Source of the DNA: an uncultured Lachnospiraceae bacterium
Lineage (GTDB): Bacteria > Bacillota > Clostridia > Lachnospirales > Lachnospiraceae
Assembly: GCA_902786515.1 (NCBI GenBank)
Contig: CADADA010000023.1
Span: 1 to 62,574 of the forward strand
DNA length: 62,574 nucleotides
Direction of reading: 5' to 3'
The translations under genes and the position numbers were made by a program. Positions 43,860 to 52,099 of this stretch are shown piece by piece (position 1 is the first letter of the stretch; every line of letters begins with the position of its first letter). The notes below the pieces were generated by a model. That model was not told the origin of the DNA. It ran no database searches and saw only the letters and a program-made list of their open reading frames with translations.

Positions 43860-45119
43860 CTATTCTACATTAGTTATAATGTTTATATGAATTTTATCAA
43901 TTCTTTTTTTGTCAAGCTTTTGTACGGTAAACCTGATGTTATCGAGGAGTATACTGTCCCCCTCGACAGGAATCTTATCGAGATTTTCAATTATGATTCC
44001 GCCGATGGAATCATAATTTTCTGATTTGAGGTTCAATTCAAGCTTTTCATTCAAATCATCAATCTTCATCTGTCCCTGAATAACATATTCGGTGTCAGAG
44101 ATTTTTTTAAATGCTTCGTCTTCATCCGAATCATATTCATCTCTGATATCTCCTACGATTTCTTCAAGCAAATCTTCTATCGTGATAAGACCGACAGTAG
44201 TACCGTATTCATCCAGAACAATGATGATATTTACGGATGTTTTTTTCATTTCCATCATCAGCTCTGAAAGCTTTTGGGATTCATAAGTGTAAAAAGCTTT
44301 TCTTAGATACTGCCTTACATTAAAGTTTTTCTTATCATCACACAGCAGTAAATCCTTCATGTTGACTATACCGATAACATTATCCGTGGAATTTTCATAT
44401 ATCGGAATACGGGTATAGCGTTCTGTACGGAATAACTGAATCAAATCTTCATAAGAACTGTTAATATCAGCCATAGCCATATCTATACGTGGTACCATTA
44501 CATCTTTTGCTTCGGCATCACCAAAGTCAAATACATTATTAATCATCTTTCTTTCTTCTGTTTCAATGACACCTTCCTCATGTCCGGCATTTACCAATGC
44601 ACGGAGTTCCAATTCAGTGATAATCGAAGAATGTTTTGAAACATCAAGATGCAGGGCAATAAGAAGAATATGTGATATCTTATTAATTATAAAAATAACA
44701 GGCGTAAACAGCCACATCAATCCTAAAATAACAGGAGAGTATATGTATGTCATTTTTTCTGCAAATAATGTAGCAAGTGTTTTGGGAATAATTTCACCAA
44801 ATATCAGAACAAGTATTGTTAATACGCCCGTAGCAACACTTACTGCGTAATTGCCGAATAAATGCTGGGCGAGAATGGTTGTCAGTGCAGATGCTGATAT
44901 GTTCACAATATTATTACCTATGAGAACCGCACTGAGCATCTTTGGTGAATTTGATATGATTTTAAGAACACGTTTTGCTCTTTTGTTTCCTTTTTCTGAT
45001 AATGTCTTAATTCTAATACGGTTTACTGTTGTAAAAGCTGTTTCAGCCGATGAAAAGAAGGCTGAAAGTAAAAGTAAAAAAATAAGTATGATTAGTTCAA
45101 CTATATTGTCTGAATCCAA
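43860..45119 (-). CDS. CNNM/HlyC-family membrane protein (DUF21-CBS-CorC_HlyC)
   Basis: This 419-residue protein resembles CorB/CorC, YhdP and CNNM magnesium transporters. The DUF21 membrane domain (~1-185) begins IVELIILIFLLLLSAFFSSAETAF and includes AVLIGNNIVNISASALTT. Then come a CBS pair (~205-330; VMVPRIDMAMADINSSYED, IIVLDEYGTTVGLITIEDLLEEIVGDIRDEYD) and the C-terminal CorC_HlyC domain (IGGIIIENLDKIPVEGD). Members export or regulate Mg2+/Co2+; older names call them hemolysins, without good support here. The start is a TTG at 45119 with AGGAGGG 8-9 nt upstream. Confidence 0.88.
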   Translation of the reverse strand: MDSDNIVELIILIFLLLLSAFFSSAETAFTTVNRIRIKTLSEKGNKRAKRVLKIISNSPKMLSAVLIGNNIVNISASALTTILAQHLFGNYAVSVATGVLTILVLIFGEIIPKTLATLFAEKMTYIYSPVILGLMWLFTPVIFIINKISHILLIALHLDVSKHSSIITELELRALVNAGHEEGVIETEERKMINNVFDFGDAEAKDVMVPRIDMAMADINSSYEDLIQLFRTERYTRIPIYENSTDNVIGIVNMKDLLLCDDKKNFNVRQYLRKAFYTYESQKLSELMMEMKKTSVNIIIVLDEYGTTVGLITIEDLLEEIVGDIRDEYDSDEDEAFKKISDTEYVIQGQMKIDDLNEKLELNLKSENYDSIGGIIIENLDKIPVEGDSILLDNIRFTVQKLDKKRIDKIHINIITNVE

Positions 45120-45229
45120 AAAGAATCCCTCCTAAAATAAATAATAAGATAAAGTTTAACCTAAAAAAATAGGAATGTAAAGTGTTTTTGTATAATATGA
45201 TATATAAAGAAAAAATAACGGAGATGTCT

Positions 45230-45592
45230 ATGGTATTTTTACATAGAGTTATATTTATGCTGAAGCTGCTGGTACTTGCATATGTTATTACGGTGCTTTT
45301 AATTGCTTTGCTCGCATTACTCGTATTAAAATTTGATTTTAATGATACATTAATACGGTGGTCAGTAATCTTAATATACTTTATATCAAATCTTGTCACA
45401 ACGTGTATAATGTTGCGTTTAAAACCTGACAAGAGACTTATAAGAGGCACTTTGTTTAGTATTTCTTATATGGCTGGTATCATACTTGTATCTTCTTTGA
45501 TGAATTCAGGGAACCGGTTCGGAGCCGGTCTTTTAATTGCCGGATTTGCGGCATTACTTGGCAGTATTGCAGCCGGTATAATGAAAGTATAA
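45230..45592 (+). CDS. Small four-helix membrane protein (TIGR04086-like)
   Basis: This 121-residue protein has four predicted TM helices (LKLLVLAYVITVLLIALLALLVL; VILIYFISNLVTTCIML; LFSISYMAGIILVSSLM; GLLIAGFAALLGSIAAGI). This layout and its place beside the SCIFF gene match the TIGR04086 family of Firmicutes, whose role is unknown. The frame is open from 45182, but a TATAAT lies at 45191-45196 and CGGAG is 7 nt before ATG 45230, so the short form is preferred. It diverges from the CNNM gene and is followed by the SCIFF promoter. Confidence 0.7.
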   Translation: MVFLHRVIFMLKLLVLAYVITVLLIALLALLVLKFDFNDTLIRWSVILIYFISNLVTTCIMLRLKPDKRLIRGTLFSISYMAGIILVSSLMNSGNRFGAGLLIAGFAALLGSIAAGIMKV

Positions 45593-45601
45593 AAAAAATG
45601 C

Positions 45602-45630
45602 TTTTCATTAAAAAGGTATTGTGTTATAAT
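45602..45630 (+). promoter_or_regulatory. Promoter of the SCIFF gene
   Basis: TTTTCA (45602-45607), a 17-nt spacer and consensus TATAAT (45625-45630) lie 35 nt before the SCIFF start. Confidence 0.65.
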
Positions 45631-45665
45631 GGTTCAAGTTAAAAACTATTAAGGAGGATATGACG

Positions 45666-45806
45666 ATGAAGCATATTAAGACATTGAATGAGAAAACATT
45701 GAAGGATACATTGAAAAAAGGTGGATGTGGCGAATGTCAGACATCATGTCAGTCAGCTTGTAAGACATCTTGTACTGTTGGTAATCAGACCTGCGAAAAT
45801 CAGTAA
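45666..45806 (+). CDS. scfA: SCIFF peptide (six cysteines in forty-five residues), RiPP precursor
   Basis: This 46-residue peptide is the substrate of the radical SAM maturase encoded downstream. It starts MKHIKTLNEKTLKDTLKKGG and has six cysteines at 21, 24, 28, 32, 36 and 43 separated by Gly, Thr, Ser and Ala, the defining pattern of SCIFF. In studied homologues the maturase forms a thioether between a core Cys and a nearby Thr; several Cys-Thr pairs are available here. AAGGAGG precedes the ATG by 8 nt. It has its own promoter, and a terminator hairpin separates it from scfB. The biological role of SCIFF is unknown. The peptide is nearly universal in Clostridia and is missed by ordinary gene length cut-offs. 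Confidence 0.95.
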   Translation: MKHIKTLNEKTLKDTLKKGGCGECQTSCQSACKTSCTVGNQTCENQ

Positions 45807-45828
45807 TAGTTATATAGGCATATGTAAC

Positions 45829-45870
45829 AGAGTCGGCACTTTGTTAAGAAAAGTATGAAGTGCTGACTCT
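45829..45870 (+). terminator. Hairpin between SCIFF and its maturase
   Basis: AGAGTCGGCACTT (45829-45841) pairs with AAGTGCTGACTCT (45858-45870), 13 bp with one G-U pair, followed by TGTTGTGTGTTG. The T content is moderate. It would let the peptide mRNA be made in excess over the maturase mRNA. Confidence 0.7.
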
Positions 45871-45950
45871 TGTTGTGTGTTGTAGATTATCTGATAACGG
45901 CAATGTGCGGGATTGTACATGCACCACTATAAAGACAGGAGTTTTATAAA

Positions 45951-47336
45951 GTGATTCACCAGTATAAGAATAATGGCTACAATATCGTTTTGGATGTCAA
46001 CAGCGGTTCCGTACATGTTGTGGATGATATGGTCTATGACATTATCGAACTGTATGAAAAAAACGATTTAGAGCAGATAGTAAAAGCACTCTCAGACAAA
46101 TATCCTGAGAAGGATATAAGAGAAGCCGCAGGAGAGATAGAAGAATTGAAGGCAGCAGGACAGTTGTTTTCAGAAGATGTGTATAAGGATGTTGTTATAG
46201 ATTTCAAAAAGCGTCAGACTGTTGTAAAGGCGATGTGTCTGCATATTGCACATGATTGCAACCTCGCATGTAAGTATTGCTTTGCAGAAGAGGGAGAATA
46301 TCATGGAAGACGTGCTCTGATGAGTCTGGAAGTAGGTAAGAGAGCACTTGATTACCTGATAGAGCAGTCAGGTAACAGAACCAATCTGGAAGTGGATTTC
46401 TTTGGTGGAGAACCGCTTATGAATTGGGAAGTTGTTAAGGAGCTTGTGAAATATGGCCGTCAGAGAGAAAAAGAATGCAATAAGAACTTCAGATTTACCC
46501 TGACGACGAATGGTGTACTGCTGAATGACGAAGTAATGGATTTTGTCAATAAGGAAATGTCAAATGTCGTGATGAGCCTTGACGGAAGAAAGGAAGTAAA
46601 CGACCGGATGAGGCCATTCAGGAACGGACAGGGCAGTTATGATTTGATAGTTCCGAAGTTTAAAAAACTTGCAGAAAGCCGTAATCAGACAAACTATTAT
46701 ATCAGGGGAACTTTTACGAGAAATAACCTTGATTTTTCTAATGACATTATAGAATACGCAGATTTAGGGTTTAAACAGATGTCCATTGAACCTGTTGTGG
46801 CAGACCCGGATGAGCCATATGCTTTAAGGGAAGAAGATATTCCAAAGATTTTGGAGGAATATGATAAGCTGGCACAGGAATATTTAAGACGTAAAAAGGA
46901 AGGAAAAGGATTCAATTTCTTCCATTTTATGATAGATCTCAATCAGGGACCATGCGTATACAAGAGACTTTCAGGATGCGGTTCGGGTACAGAATACTTA
47001 GCCGTTACACCTTGGGGAGACTTGTATCCGTGTCATCAGTTTGTTGGCAATGAGGATTTCCTGTTGGGAAATGTATTTGATGGTATAACAAATACAAAAG
47101 TAAGAGATGAATTTAAATTATGCAATGTCTATGCAAAAGATAAGTGCAAAGACTGTTTTGCAAAATTCTATTGCAGCGGGGGTTGTGCAGCAAACTCCTA
47201 TCAGTTCCATGGTAATATTACAGATGCCTATGATATAGGATGTGAAATGGAAAGAAAAAGGGTTGAGTGTGCAATTATGATAAAAGCTGCATTAGCGGAT
47301 GAAAATTATCTAGAAAAGGAGAAAGAGGAAAAGTAA
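45951..47336 (+). CDS. scfB: SCIFF maturase, radical SAM/SPASM thioether-forming enzyme
   Basis: This 461-residue enzyme installs a thioether cross-link in the SCIFF peptide. The N-terminal ~80 residues form a PqqD-like RiPP recognition element (HQYKNNGYNIVLDVNSGSVH, ending AAGQLFSED). The radical SAM cluster motif is CNLACKYC (Cys103, Cys107, Cys110), and DFFGGEPLMNW is the following Gly-rich motif. The C-terminal SPASM domain has the auxiliary-cluster cysteines in LYPCHQF, CNVYAKDKCKDCFAKFYC and SGGCAAN. The start is GTG 45951 with AGGAG 9-10 nt upstream; no ATG fits. secDF begins 1 nt after its stop, so the two are co-translated. Confidence 0.95.
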   Translation: MIHQYKNNGYNIVLDVNSGSVHVVDDMVYDIIELYEKNDLEQIVKALSDKYPEKDIREAAGEIEELKAAGQLFSEDVYKDVVIDFKKRQTVVKAMCLHIAHDCNLACKYCFAEEGEYHGRRALMSLEVGKRALDYLIEQSGNRTNLEVDFFGGEPLMNWEVVKELVKYGRQREKECNKNFRFTLTTNGVLLNDEVMDFVNKEMSNVVMSLDGRKEVNDRMRPFRNGQGSYDLIVPKFKKLAESRNQTNYYIRGTFTRNNLDFSNDIIEYADLGFKQMSIEPVVADPDEPYALREEDIPKILEEYDKLAQEYLRRKKEGKGFNFFHFMIDLNQGPCVYKRLSGCGSGTEYLAVTPWGDLYPCHQFVGNEDFLLGNVFDGITNTKVRDEFKLCNVYAKDKCKDCFAKFYCSGGCAANSYQFHGNITDAYDIGCEMERKRVECAIMIKAALADENYLEKEKEEK

Positions 47337-47337
47337 A

Positions 47338-49560
47338 ATGAATAAGTTTGGTAAAGGAAAAAGTTTTGTCCTTTTTATCTTAACGATTGCGTGTATGGTC
47401 GGACTTGCCCTGCTTGCAGGATTTGGTTTTGGTGAAAAGAAGACAGGAGCAGCTGAGAATATTATTCTTGGTCTTGATTTAAAAGGTGGTGTAAGTATCA
47501 CATATCAGGTTGTGGATGAGGATTTCACTAAAGAGCAGCTTGATGATACAAAATACAAACTTGAACTTAGAGTTTCAAATTATAGCACTGAATCAGAAGT
47601 ATATACAGAGGGTGACAACAGAATTACTGTTGATATACCGGGTGCTTACGACGCAGAAGCTATATTAAACGAACTTGGTAAGCCGGGTTCTATTATGTTT
47701 GTTACAAAAGCAGAAGACGGATTTACCGGAGATGATACATATGATGCATATACCGCAGAAGACGGTACGGTGTACAAGGTATGGATTGACGGAGATGATA
47801 TCAAAGATGCACAGCCTCGTACAGACAGCGACCAAAAGACGGGTGCAACTGACTATCTTGTAGGATTGTCTTTGAATGACGAGGGTAAGGAAAAGTTTGC
47901 AGAAGCAACTACAGAGAATATAGGAAAACAGATTTCCATCATGTATGATGAGAAGATTATCAGTTCGCCGACTGTTGAATCAGCTATTACAACAGGAGAA
48001 GCTGTTATCAATGGAATGGGAACATATGAAGCTGCTGAGAATCTTGCTTCAACAATCAGAATCGGTTCTCTTTCATTACAGCTTGAGGAAGTAAGTTCAC
48101 AGGTTGTAGGTGCGAAACTTGGAAACGATGCAATCAGTACAAGTTTAAAAGCCGGTTTAATCGGTATCGTTCTTGTAATGATTTTCATGATTTGTGTATA
48201 TCGTGTACCTGGTGTAATGGCAAGTATTGCATTAGCAATTTATACAGTGTTTGAGCTTCTTGTGTTAAACGGATTTGATTTAACTCTTACACTTCCTGGT
48301 ATTGCCGGTATTATTCTTTCAATCGGTATGGCTGTGGATGCAAACGTTATCATATATGCCCGTATTAAAGAAGAACTTGCAGCCGGAAGACATGTGGATA
48401 CTGCTATTAAGTCCGGTTTCCAGAAGGCGACATCAGCCATTGTGGATGGTAACATTACAACAATCATTGCTTCAATTGTATTGATGTGGCTGGGTTCAGG
48501 AACAGTAAAAGGTTTTGCACAGACACTTGCTATAGGTATTGTTTTATCAGTATTTACAGCATTAGTTATTTCAAGAGTATTGATGGCACTTGTATATAAT
48601 ATGGGTGCAAAGGATGTTAAGTTTTATGGTATCCAGAAAGAAAGAAAGACGATTGATTTTGTAGGAAAGAAAGCAATCTTCTTTACTATTTCTATTATAT
48701 GTATTGTTGCCGGTATAGCTGCAATGGTATACAACGGTGCAACCGGAAATGATCCATTTAATTACAGTATCGAATTTAAGGGTGGAACATCTACCACAGT
48801 AACATTCGATAAAGAATATTCTATTGATGAGTTTAATGACAATATTAAGCCGGTAATTGCAGATATTATTGGTAATAATGATATTCAGGGACAGAAAGTA
48901 ACTAATTCAACACAGTACGTTATTAAGACACAGGTATTAAAGCCTGAGACAAGAGAAGCATTCAGGGATGCACTGGTAGAACAGTTCAATGCTTCAGAAG
49001 AGATGGAAGAAACTAACATCAGTTCAAGTATCAGTAATGAAATGAGAAAGAACGCTATACTTGCTGTAATCGTTGCAACGATTTGTATGTTGATTTATAT
49101 CTGGTTCAGATTTAAGAATATCAAGTTTGCTTCAAGTGCTGTTATTGCATTGTTGCATGACGTTGCTATCGTAGTAGGTTTTTATGCATTGTCAAGAATT
49201 ACGGTTGGTACAACATTTATCGCTTGTATTCTTACAATACTCGGATATTCAATTAACGCAACGATTGTCATATTCGACCGTATAAGAGAGAATCTTGCAC
49301 TTGTTAAGAATAATCGTACAGTTGATTTGAAAGATATTGTAAATCAGAGTATTACACAGACATTGACAAGAAGTATTTATACATCACTTACAACTTTGAT
49401 TACTATTTCAGCATTATATATCCTTGGAGTGACATCTATACGTGAGTTTGCACTTCCAATAATCGTAGGTATTGTTGCCGGTGGTTATTCATCTGTATTC
49501 GTTACAGGTTCATTATGGTATGTAATGTCGAAGAATAAATACGAACAGAAGACGAAATAA
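47338..49560 (+). CDS. secDF: Protein translocase subunit SecDF (fused)
   Basis: This 740-residue protein is a natural SecD-SecF fusion that drives late steps of Sec export using the proton gradient. The SecD half (~1-430) has a TM near the start, the periplasmic P1 region (LGLDLKGGVSITYQV) and the six-helix domain with GMAVDANVIIYARIKEEL. The SecF half (~435-740) has FNYSIEFKGGTSTTVTF, GYSINATIVIFDRIREN and SITQTLTRSIYTSLTTL. Length matches other fused SecDF (about 740). It is 1 nt downstream of scfB, a linkage that is conserved in Clostridia and suggests that SCIFF maturation is tied to secretion. A terminator follows at 49572-49598. Confidence 0.96.
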   Translation: MNKFGKGKSFVLFILTIACMVGLALLAGFGFGEKKTGAAENIILGLDLKGGVSITYQVVDEDFTKEQLDDTKYKLELRVSNYSTESEVYTEGDNRITVDIPGAYDAEAILNELGKPGSIMFVTKAEDGFTGDDTYDAYTAEDGTVYKVWIDGDDIKDAQPRTDSDQKTGATDYLVGLSLNDEGKEKFAEATTENIGKQISIMYDEKIISSPTVESAITTGEAVINGMGTYEAAENLASTIRIGSLSLQLEEVSSQVVGAKLGNDAISTSLKAGLIGIVLVMIFMICVYRVPGVMASIALAIYTVFELLVLNGFDLTLTLPGIAGIILSIGMAVDANVIIYARIKEELAAGRHVDTAIKSGFQKATSAIVDGNITTIIASIVLMWLGSGTVKGFAQTLAIGIVLSVFTALVISRVLMALVYNMGAKDVKFYGIQKERKTIDFVGKKAIFFTISIICIVAGIAAMVYNGATGNDPFNYSIEFKGGTSTTVTFDKEYSIDEFNDNIKPVIADIIGNNDIQGQKVTNSTQYVIKTQVLKPETREAFRDALVEQFNASEEMEETNISSSISNEMRKNAILAVIVATICMLIYIWFRFKNIKFASSAVIALLHDVAIVVGFYALSRITVGTTFIACILTILGYSINATIVIFDRIRENLALVKNNRTVDLKDIVNQSITQTLTRSIYTSLTTLITISALYILGVTSIREFALPIIVGIVAGGYSSVFVTGSLWYVMSKNKYEQKTK

Positions 49561-49571
49561 ATACAAAGATA

Positions 49572-49598
49572 AAAATGCTGCCGTATAGGCAGCATTTT
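49572..49598 (+). terminator. secDF terminator
   Basis: AAAATGCTGCC (49572-49582) and GGCAGCATTTT (49588-49598) form a perfect 11-bp stem with a 5-nt loop and a T-run. Confidence 0.92.
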
Positions 49599-49638
49599 TA
49601 CATGCGCTGCTGTACAAAGTGCTCGGAATGGAGAGATC

Positions 49639-51402
49639 ATGGAAAAATGGAAAGTATACGCAAAAAAAGCAGATTTTCAGGCAATAGGAAAAAAATTTGA
49701 CATAGACCCTGTAGTTGCAAGGGTTATAAGAAACAGAGATGTAGTTTCGGAGGAAGAATATATGAGATATTTAAATCCTGATATTTCACGCATGTATTCT
49801 CCGTACTTAATGAAGGACATTGAAAAAGCCTGTGATATTATTTTAAATGGAATTAAAGAACACAAAAAAATACAGGTTGTGGGAGATTATGATATTGATG
49901 GGGTCTGCTCCGGAAATATCTTAACACAGGGGTTTGAGGAGATTGGTGCTGATGTGGATTTTGCCGTTCCGGACAGAATAGAGGATGGATATGGCATCAA
50001 TCAGCAGATGATTAAGAGGGCATATGATGAAGGTGTTGAATTAATAGTTACCTGCGATAACGGAATTGCTGCGATGGATGCCATAGAATATGCGAAAAAT
50101 CTCGGAATGGAAATAGTTGTTACTGATCATCACGAAGTGCAATACGTGGAAACAGATGGCGTAAAAAAATACTTAATACCCAAAGCAGATGCTGTTGTTG
50201 ATCCTAAAAGACCGGATGATGAGTATCCGTTTAAAGAATTATGCGGTGCCGGAGTGGCATATAAGGTGATAAGCATATTGTTTGAAAAGAAAGGAAAATC
50301 AAATAAAGATGTTGAGAAATATCTTGAGCTTGCAGCAATTGCCACGATAGGTGATGTGGTGGATTTGAAAGATGAAAACAGGATAATTACAGTCGCAGGG
50401 CTTAAGATGCTTAATAACACACAAAATCCTGGATTAAAAAGCCTTATAAACGAAACAGGACTAACTGACAGGACATTATCATCATACCACATAGGATTTG
50501 TGATTGGACCGTGTCTGAATGCGGGTGGGAGACTTGATTCTGCCCAGAAGTCATACGGGCTTTTAAAAACGAGGGATATAAATGAAGCAGAGACTATTGC
50601 AAAGGAATTAAAAGAGCTTAATGATGAAAGAAAAAACATAACTGCTGATCAGGTAGATATAGCGGTCAGGATGATAGAAGAAGATGAAAGATATAAGAAT
50701 GACAGGGTTTTGGTTCTTTTGCTGGAAAAATGTCATGAAAGTGTAGTCGGAATTGTAGCAGGAAGGCTTAGGGAAAAATATAACAAACCCGTTATTGTGC
50801 TTACAAAAGTTAAGGATGGATTAAAAGGCTCCGGACGTTCCATAGAAGAGTACAATATGTTTGAAGAATTAATACAGTGCAGACATTTATTCCAAAAATT
50901 CGGTGGTCATCCCATGGCTGCCGGACTGTCTTTGGAAGAACAGAATTTTGAAGAACTAAGGACTGCGCTAAATAATAATACAACTTTGACAGAAGAGGAC
51001 CTGTGCAGAAAGGTGTGGATAGACGTTGCGATGCCGTTTAATTATATTACGTTTCAGCTGGTAGAGCAGCTTTCGAGGTTAGAACCGTTTGGAAAAGGAA
51101 ACGAAAAACCCGTTTTTGCACAAAAGGATGTAAAGGTAGGAAGAATATCTGTGTTCGGCGAAAAGAGAAATGTCATGAGATTTGACATGCATGATGAAAA
51201 TGGTTTTGTGATGCAGGGAACCCTTTTTAGAGATGCAGATGAAGTTTTGTCGGATTTAGAAGAAAAATTTTCAAAAGATGACGTAAACAAAGTGCTCTCC
51301 GGACAGTCGAATAATATAAGAATTTCCGTTACCTACTATCCTGAGATTAACGAATACAGAGGAAGACGGAATATCAGAGTTGTGATTCAAAGATATTTGT
51401 GA
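49639..51402 (+). CDS. recJ: Single-stranded-DNA exonuclease RecJ
   Basis: This 587-residue 5'-3' single-strand exonuclease acts in recombination and mismatch repair. The DHH phosphoesterase core shows QVVGDYDIDGVCSGNI (motif I, ~74-89), CDNGIAAMDAIEYA, TDHHEVQYVE (DHH motif), CGAGVAYKVI and AIATIGDVVDLKDENR. The DHHA1 domain carries VVGIVAGRLREKYNKPVIVLT, LKGSGRSIEEYNMF and KFGGHPMAAGLSLEE, and an OB domain ends the protein. Length is typical. GGAGAG lies 6 nt before ATG. It sits between secDF and apt in the usual clostridial order. Confidence 0.95.
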   Translation: MEKWKVYAKKADFQAIGKKFDIDPVVARVIRNRDVVSEEEYMRYLNPDISRMYSPYLMKDIEKACDIILNGIKEHKKIQVVGDYDIDGVCSGNILTQGFEEIGADVDFAVPDRIEDGYGINQQMIKRAYDEGVELIVTCDNGIAAMDAIEYAKNLGMEIVVTDHHEVQYVETDGVKKYLIPKADAVVDPKRPDDEYPFKELCGAGVAYKVISILFEKKGKSNKDVEKYLELAAIATIGDVVDLKDENRIITVAGLKMLNNTQNPGLKSLINETGLTDRTLSSYHIGFVIGPCLNAGGRLDSAQKSYGLLKTRDINEAETIAKELKELNDERKNITADQVDIAVRMIEEDERYKNDRVLVLLLEKCHESVVGIVAGRLREKYNKPVIVLTKVKDGLKGSGRSIEEYNMFEELIQCRHLFQKFGGHPMAAGLSLEEQNFEELRTALNNNTTLTEEDLCRKVWIDVAMPFNYITFQLVEQLSRLEPFGKGNEKPVFAQKDVKVGRISVFGEKRNVMRFDMHDENGFVMQGTLFRDADEVLSDLEEKFSKDDVNKVLSGQSNNIRISVTYYPEINEYRGRRNIRVVIQRYL

Positions 51403-51438
51403 TAACATAAGTATATTAGAAATTATACGGAGGTCAAG

Positions 51439-51963
51439 ATGAAAAAAATAGAAGATTACGTTAGAAGTATAAAAGATTTCCCAAAGGAGGGAATTATTTT
51501 CAGGGATGTTACAACGGTATTACAGGATGCCGAAGGACTTCATATGGCAATTGACATGATGCAGGATACGATTAAAGATATTGAGTTTGACACTGTAATT
51601 GGACCTGAATCCAGAGGATTTATTTTCGGAGTGCCAATTGCTTACAATCTGAATAAAGCATTTGTGCCTGTCAGAAAAAAAGGAAAACTTCCTTGTGAGA
51701 CTGTTTCTATGGATTATGAATTAGAGTATGGAACGGCAACTATTGAAATACATAAGGATGCCATAAAGCCGGGACAGAAAGTATTGATTGTAGATGACCT
51801 GATTGCTACGGGAGGCACCATAGAAGCTATTACAAAGCTTGTAGAAGGCCTTGGCGGAGAAGTAGCGGGTATCTGCTTCTTTATGGAATTAAAAGGATTG
51901 AACGGAAGAGAAAAACTTAAAAAATACAGAGTTGAATCTGTAATCCAATATGAAGGAGCATAG
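51439..51963 (+). CDS. apt: Adenine phosphoribosyltransferase
   Basis: This enzyme salvages adenine to AMP using PRPP. The 174 residues start IEDYVRSIKDFPKEGIIFRDVTTVL and include DTVIGPESRGFIFGVPIAYN, KKGKLPCETVSMDYELEYG and the PRPP-binding loop VLIVDDLIATGGT. Length is normal (about 170-175). CGGAGG lies upstream. It follows recJ by 36 nt. In many Clostridia a relA/spoT gene comes next; here a leuA fusion gene with its own promoter takes that place. Confidence 0.95.
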   Translation: MKKIEDYVRSIKDFPKEGIIFRDVTTVLQDAEGLHMAIDMMQDTIKDIEFDTVIGPESRGFIFGVPIAYNLNKAFVPVRKKGKLPCETVSMDYELEYGTATIEIHKDAIKPGQKVLIVDDLIATGGTIEAITKLVEGLGGEVAGICFFMELKGLNGREKLKKYRVESVIQYEGA

Positions 51964-51982
51964 TTAAAAATAATCATATATA

Positions 51983-52011
51983 TTGATTAAATTTAATCAT
52001 TCTCATAAAAT
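51983..52011 (+). promoter_or_regulatory. Promoter of the leuA-araC fusion gene
   Basis: TTGATT (51983-51988), a 17-nt spacer and TAAAAT (52006-52011) precede the gene by ~90 nt. The leader shows no T-box or Leu-rich leader peptide. AGGAGG is 7-8 nt before ATG 52100. Confidence 0.6.
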
Positions 52012-52099
52012 GAAAACTGTGCTAATATAAATAATATCAAGAAAGATGATGTTATTTTAACATATAGTCGAGAAATATCATTGAACAGGAGGTAATTTT

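Noticed and set aside
43860..45119. Hemolysin
   Set aside because: The DUF21-CBS-CorC_HlyC layout is that of CNNM/CorC ion transport proteins; the hemolysin label is historical.
45182..45229. Longer N-terminus for the small four-helix membrane protein
   Set aside because: It would start before the TATAAT at 45191-45196, and the well-placed CGGAG favours ATG 45230.
51964..52099. T-box or leucine leader peptide upstream of leuA
   Set aside because: The leader is about 90 nt, has no run of Leu codons, no T-box motif and no terminator hairpin.
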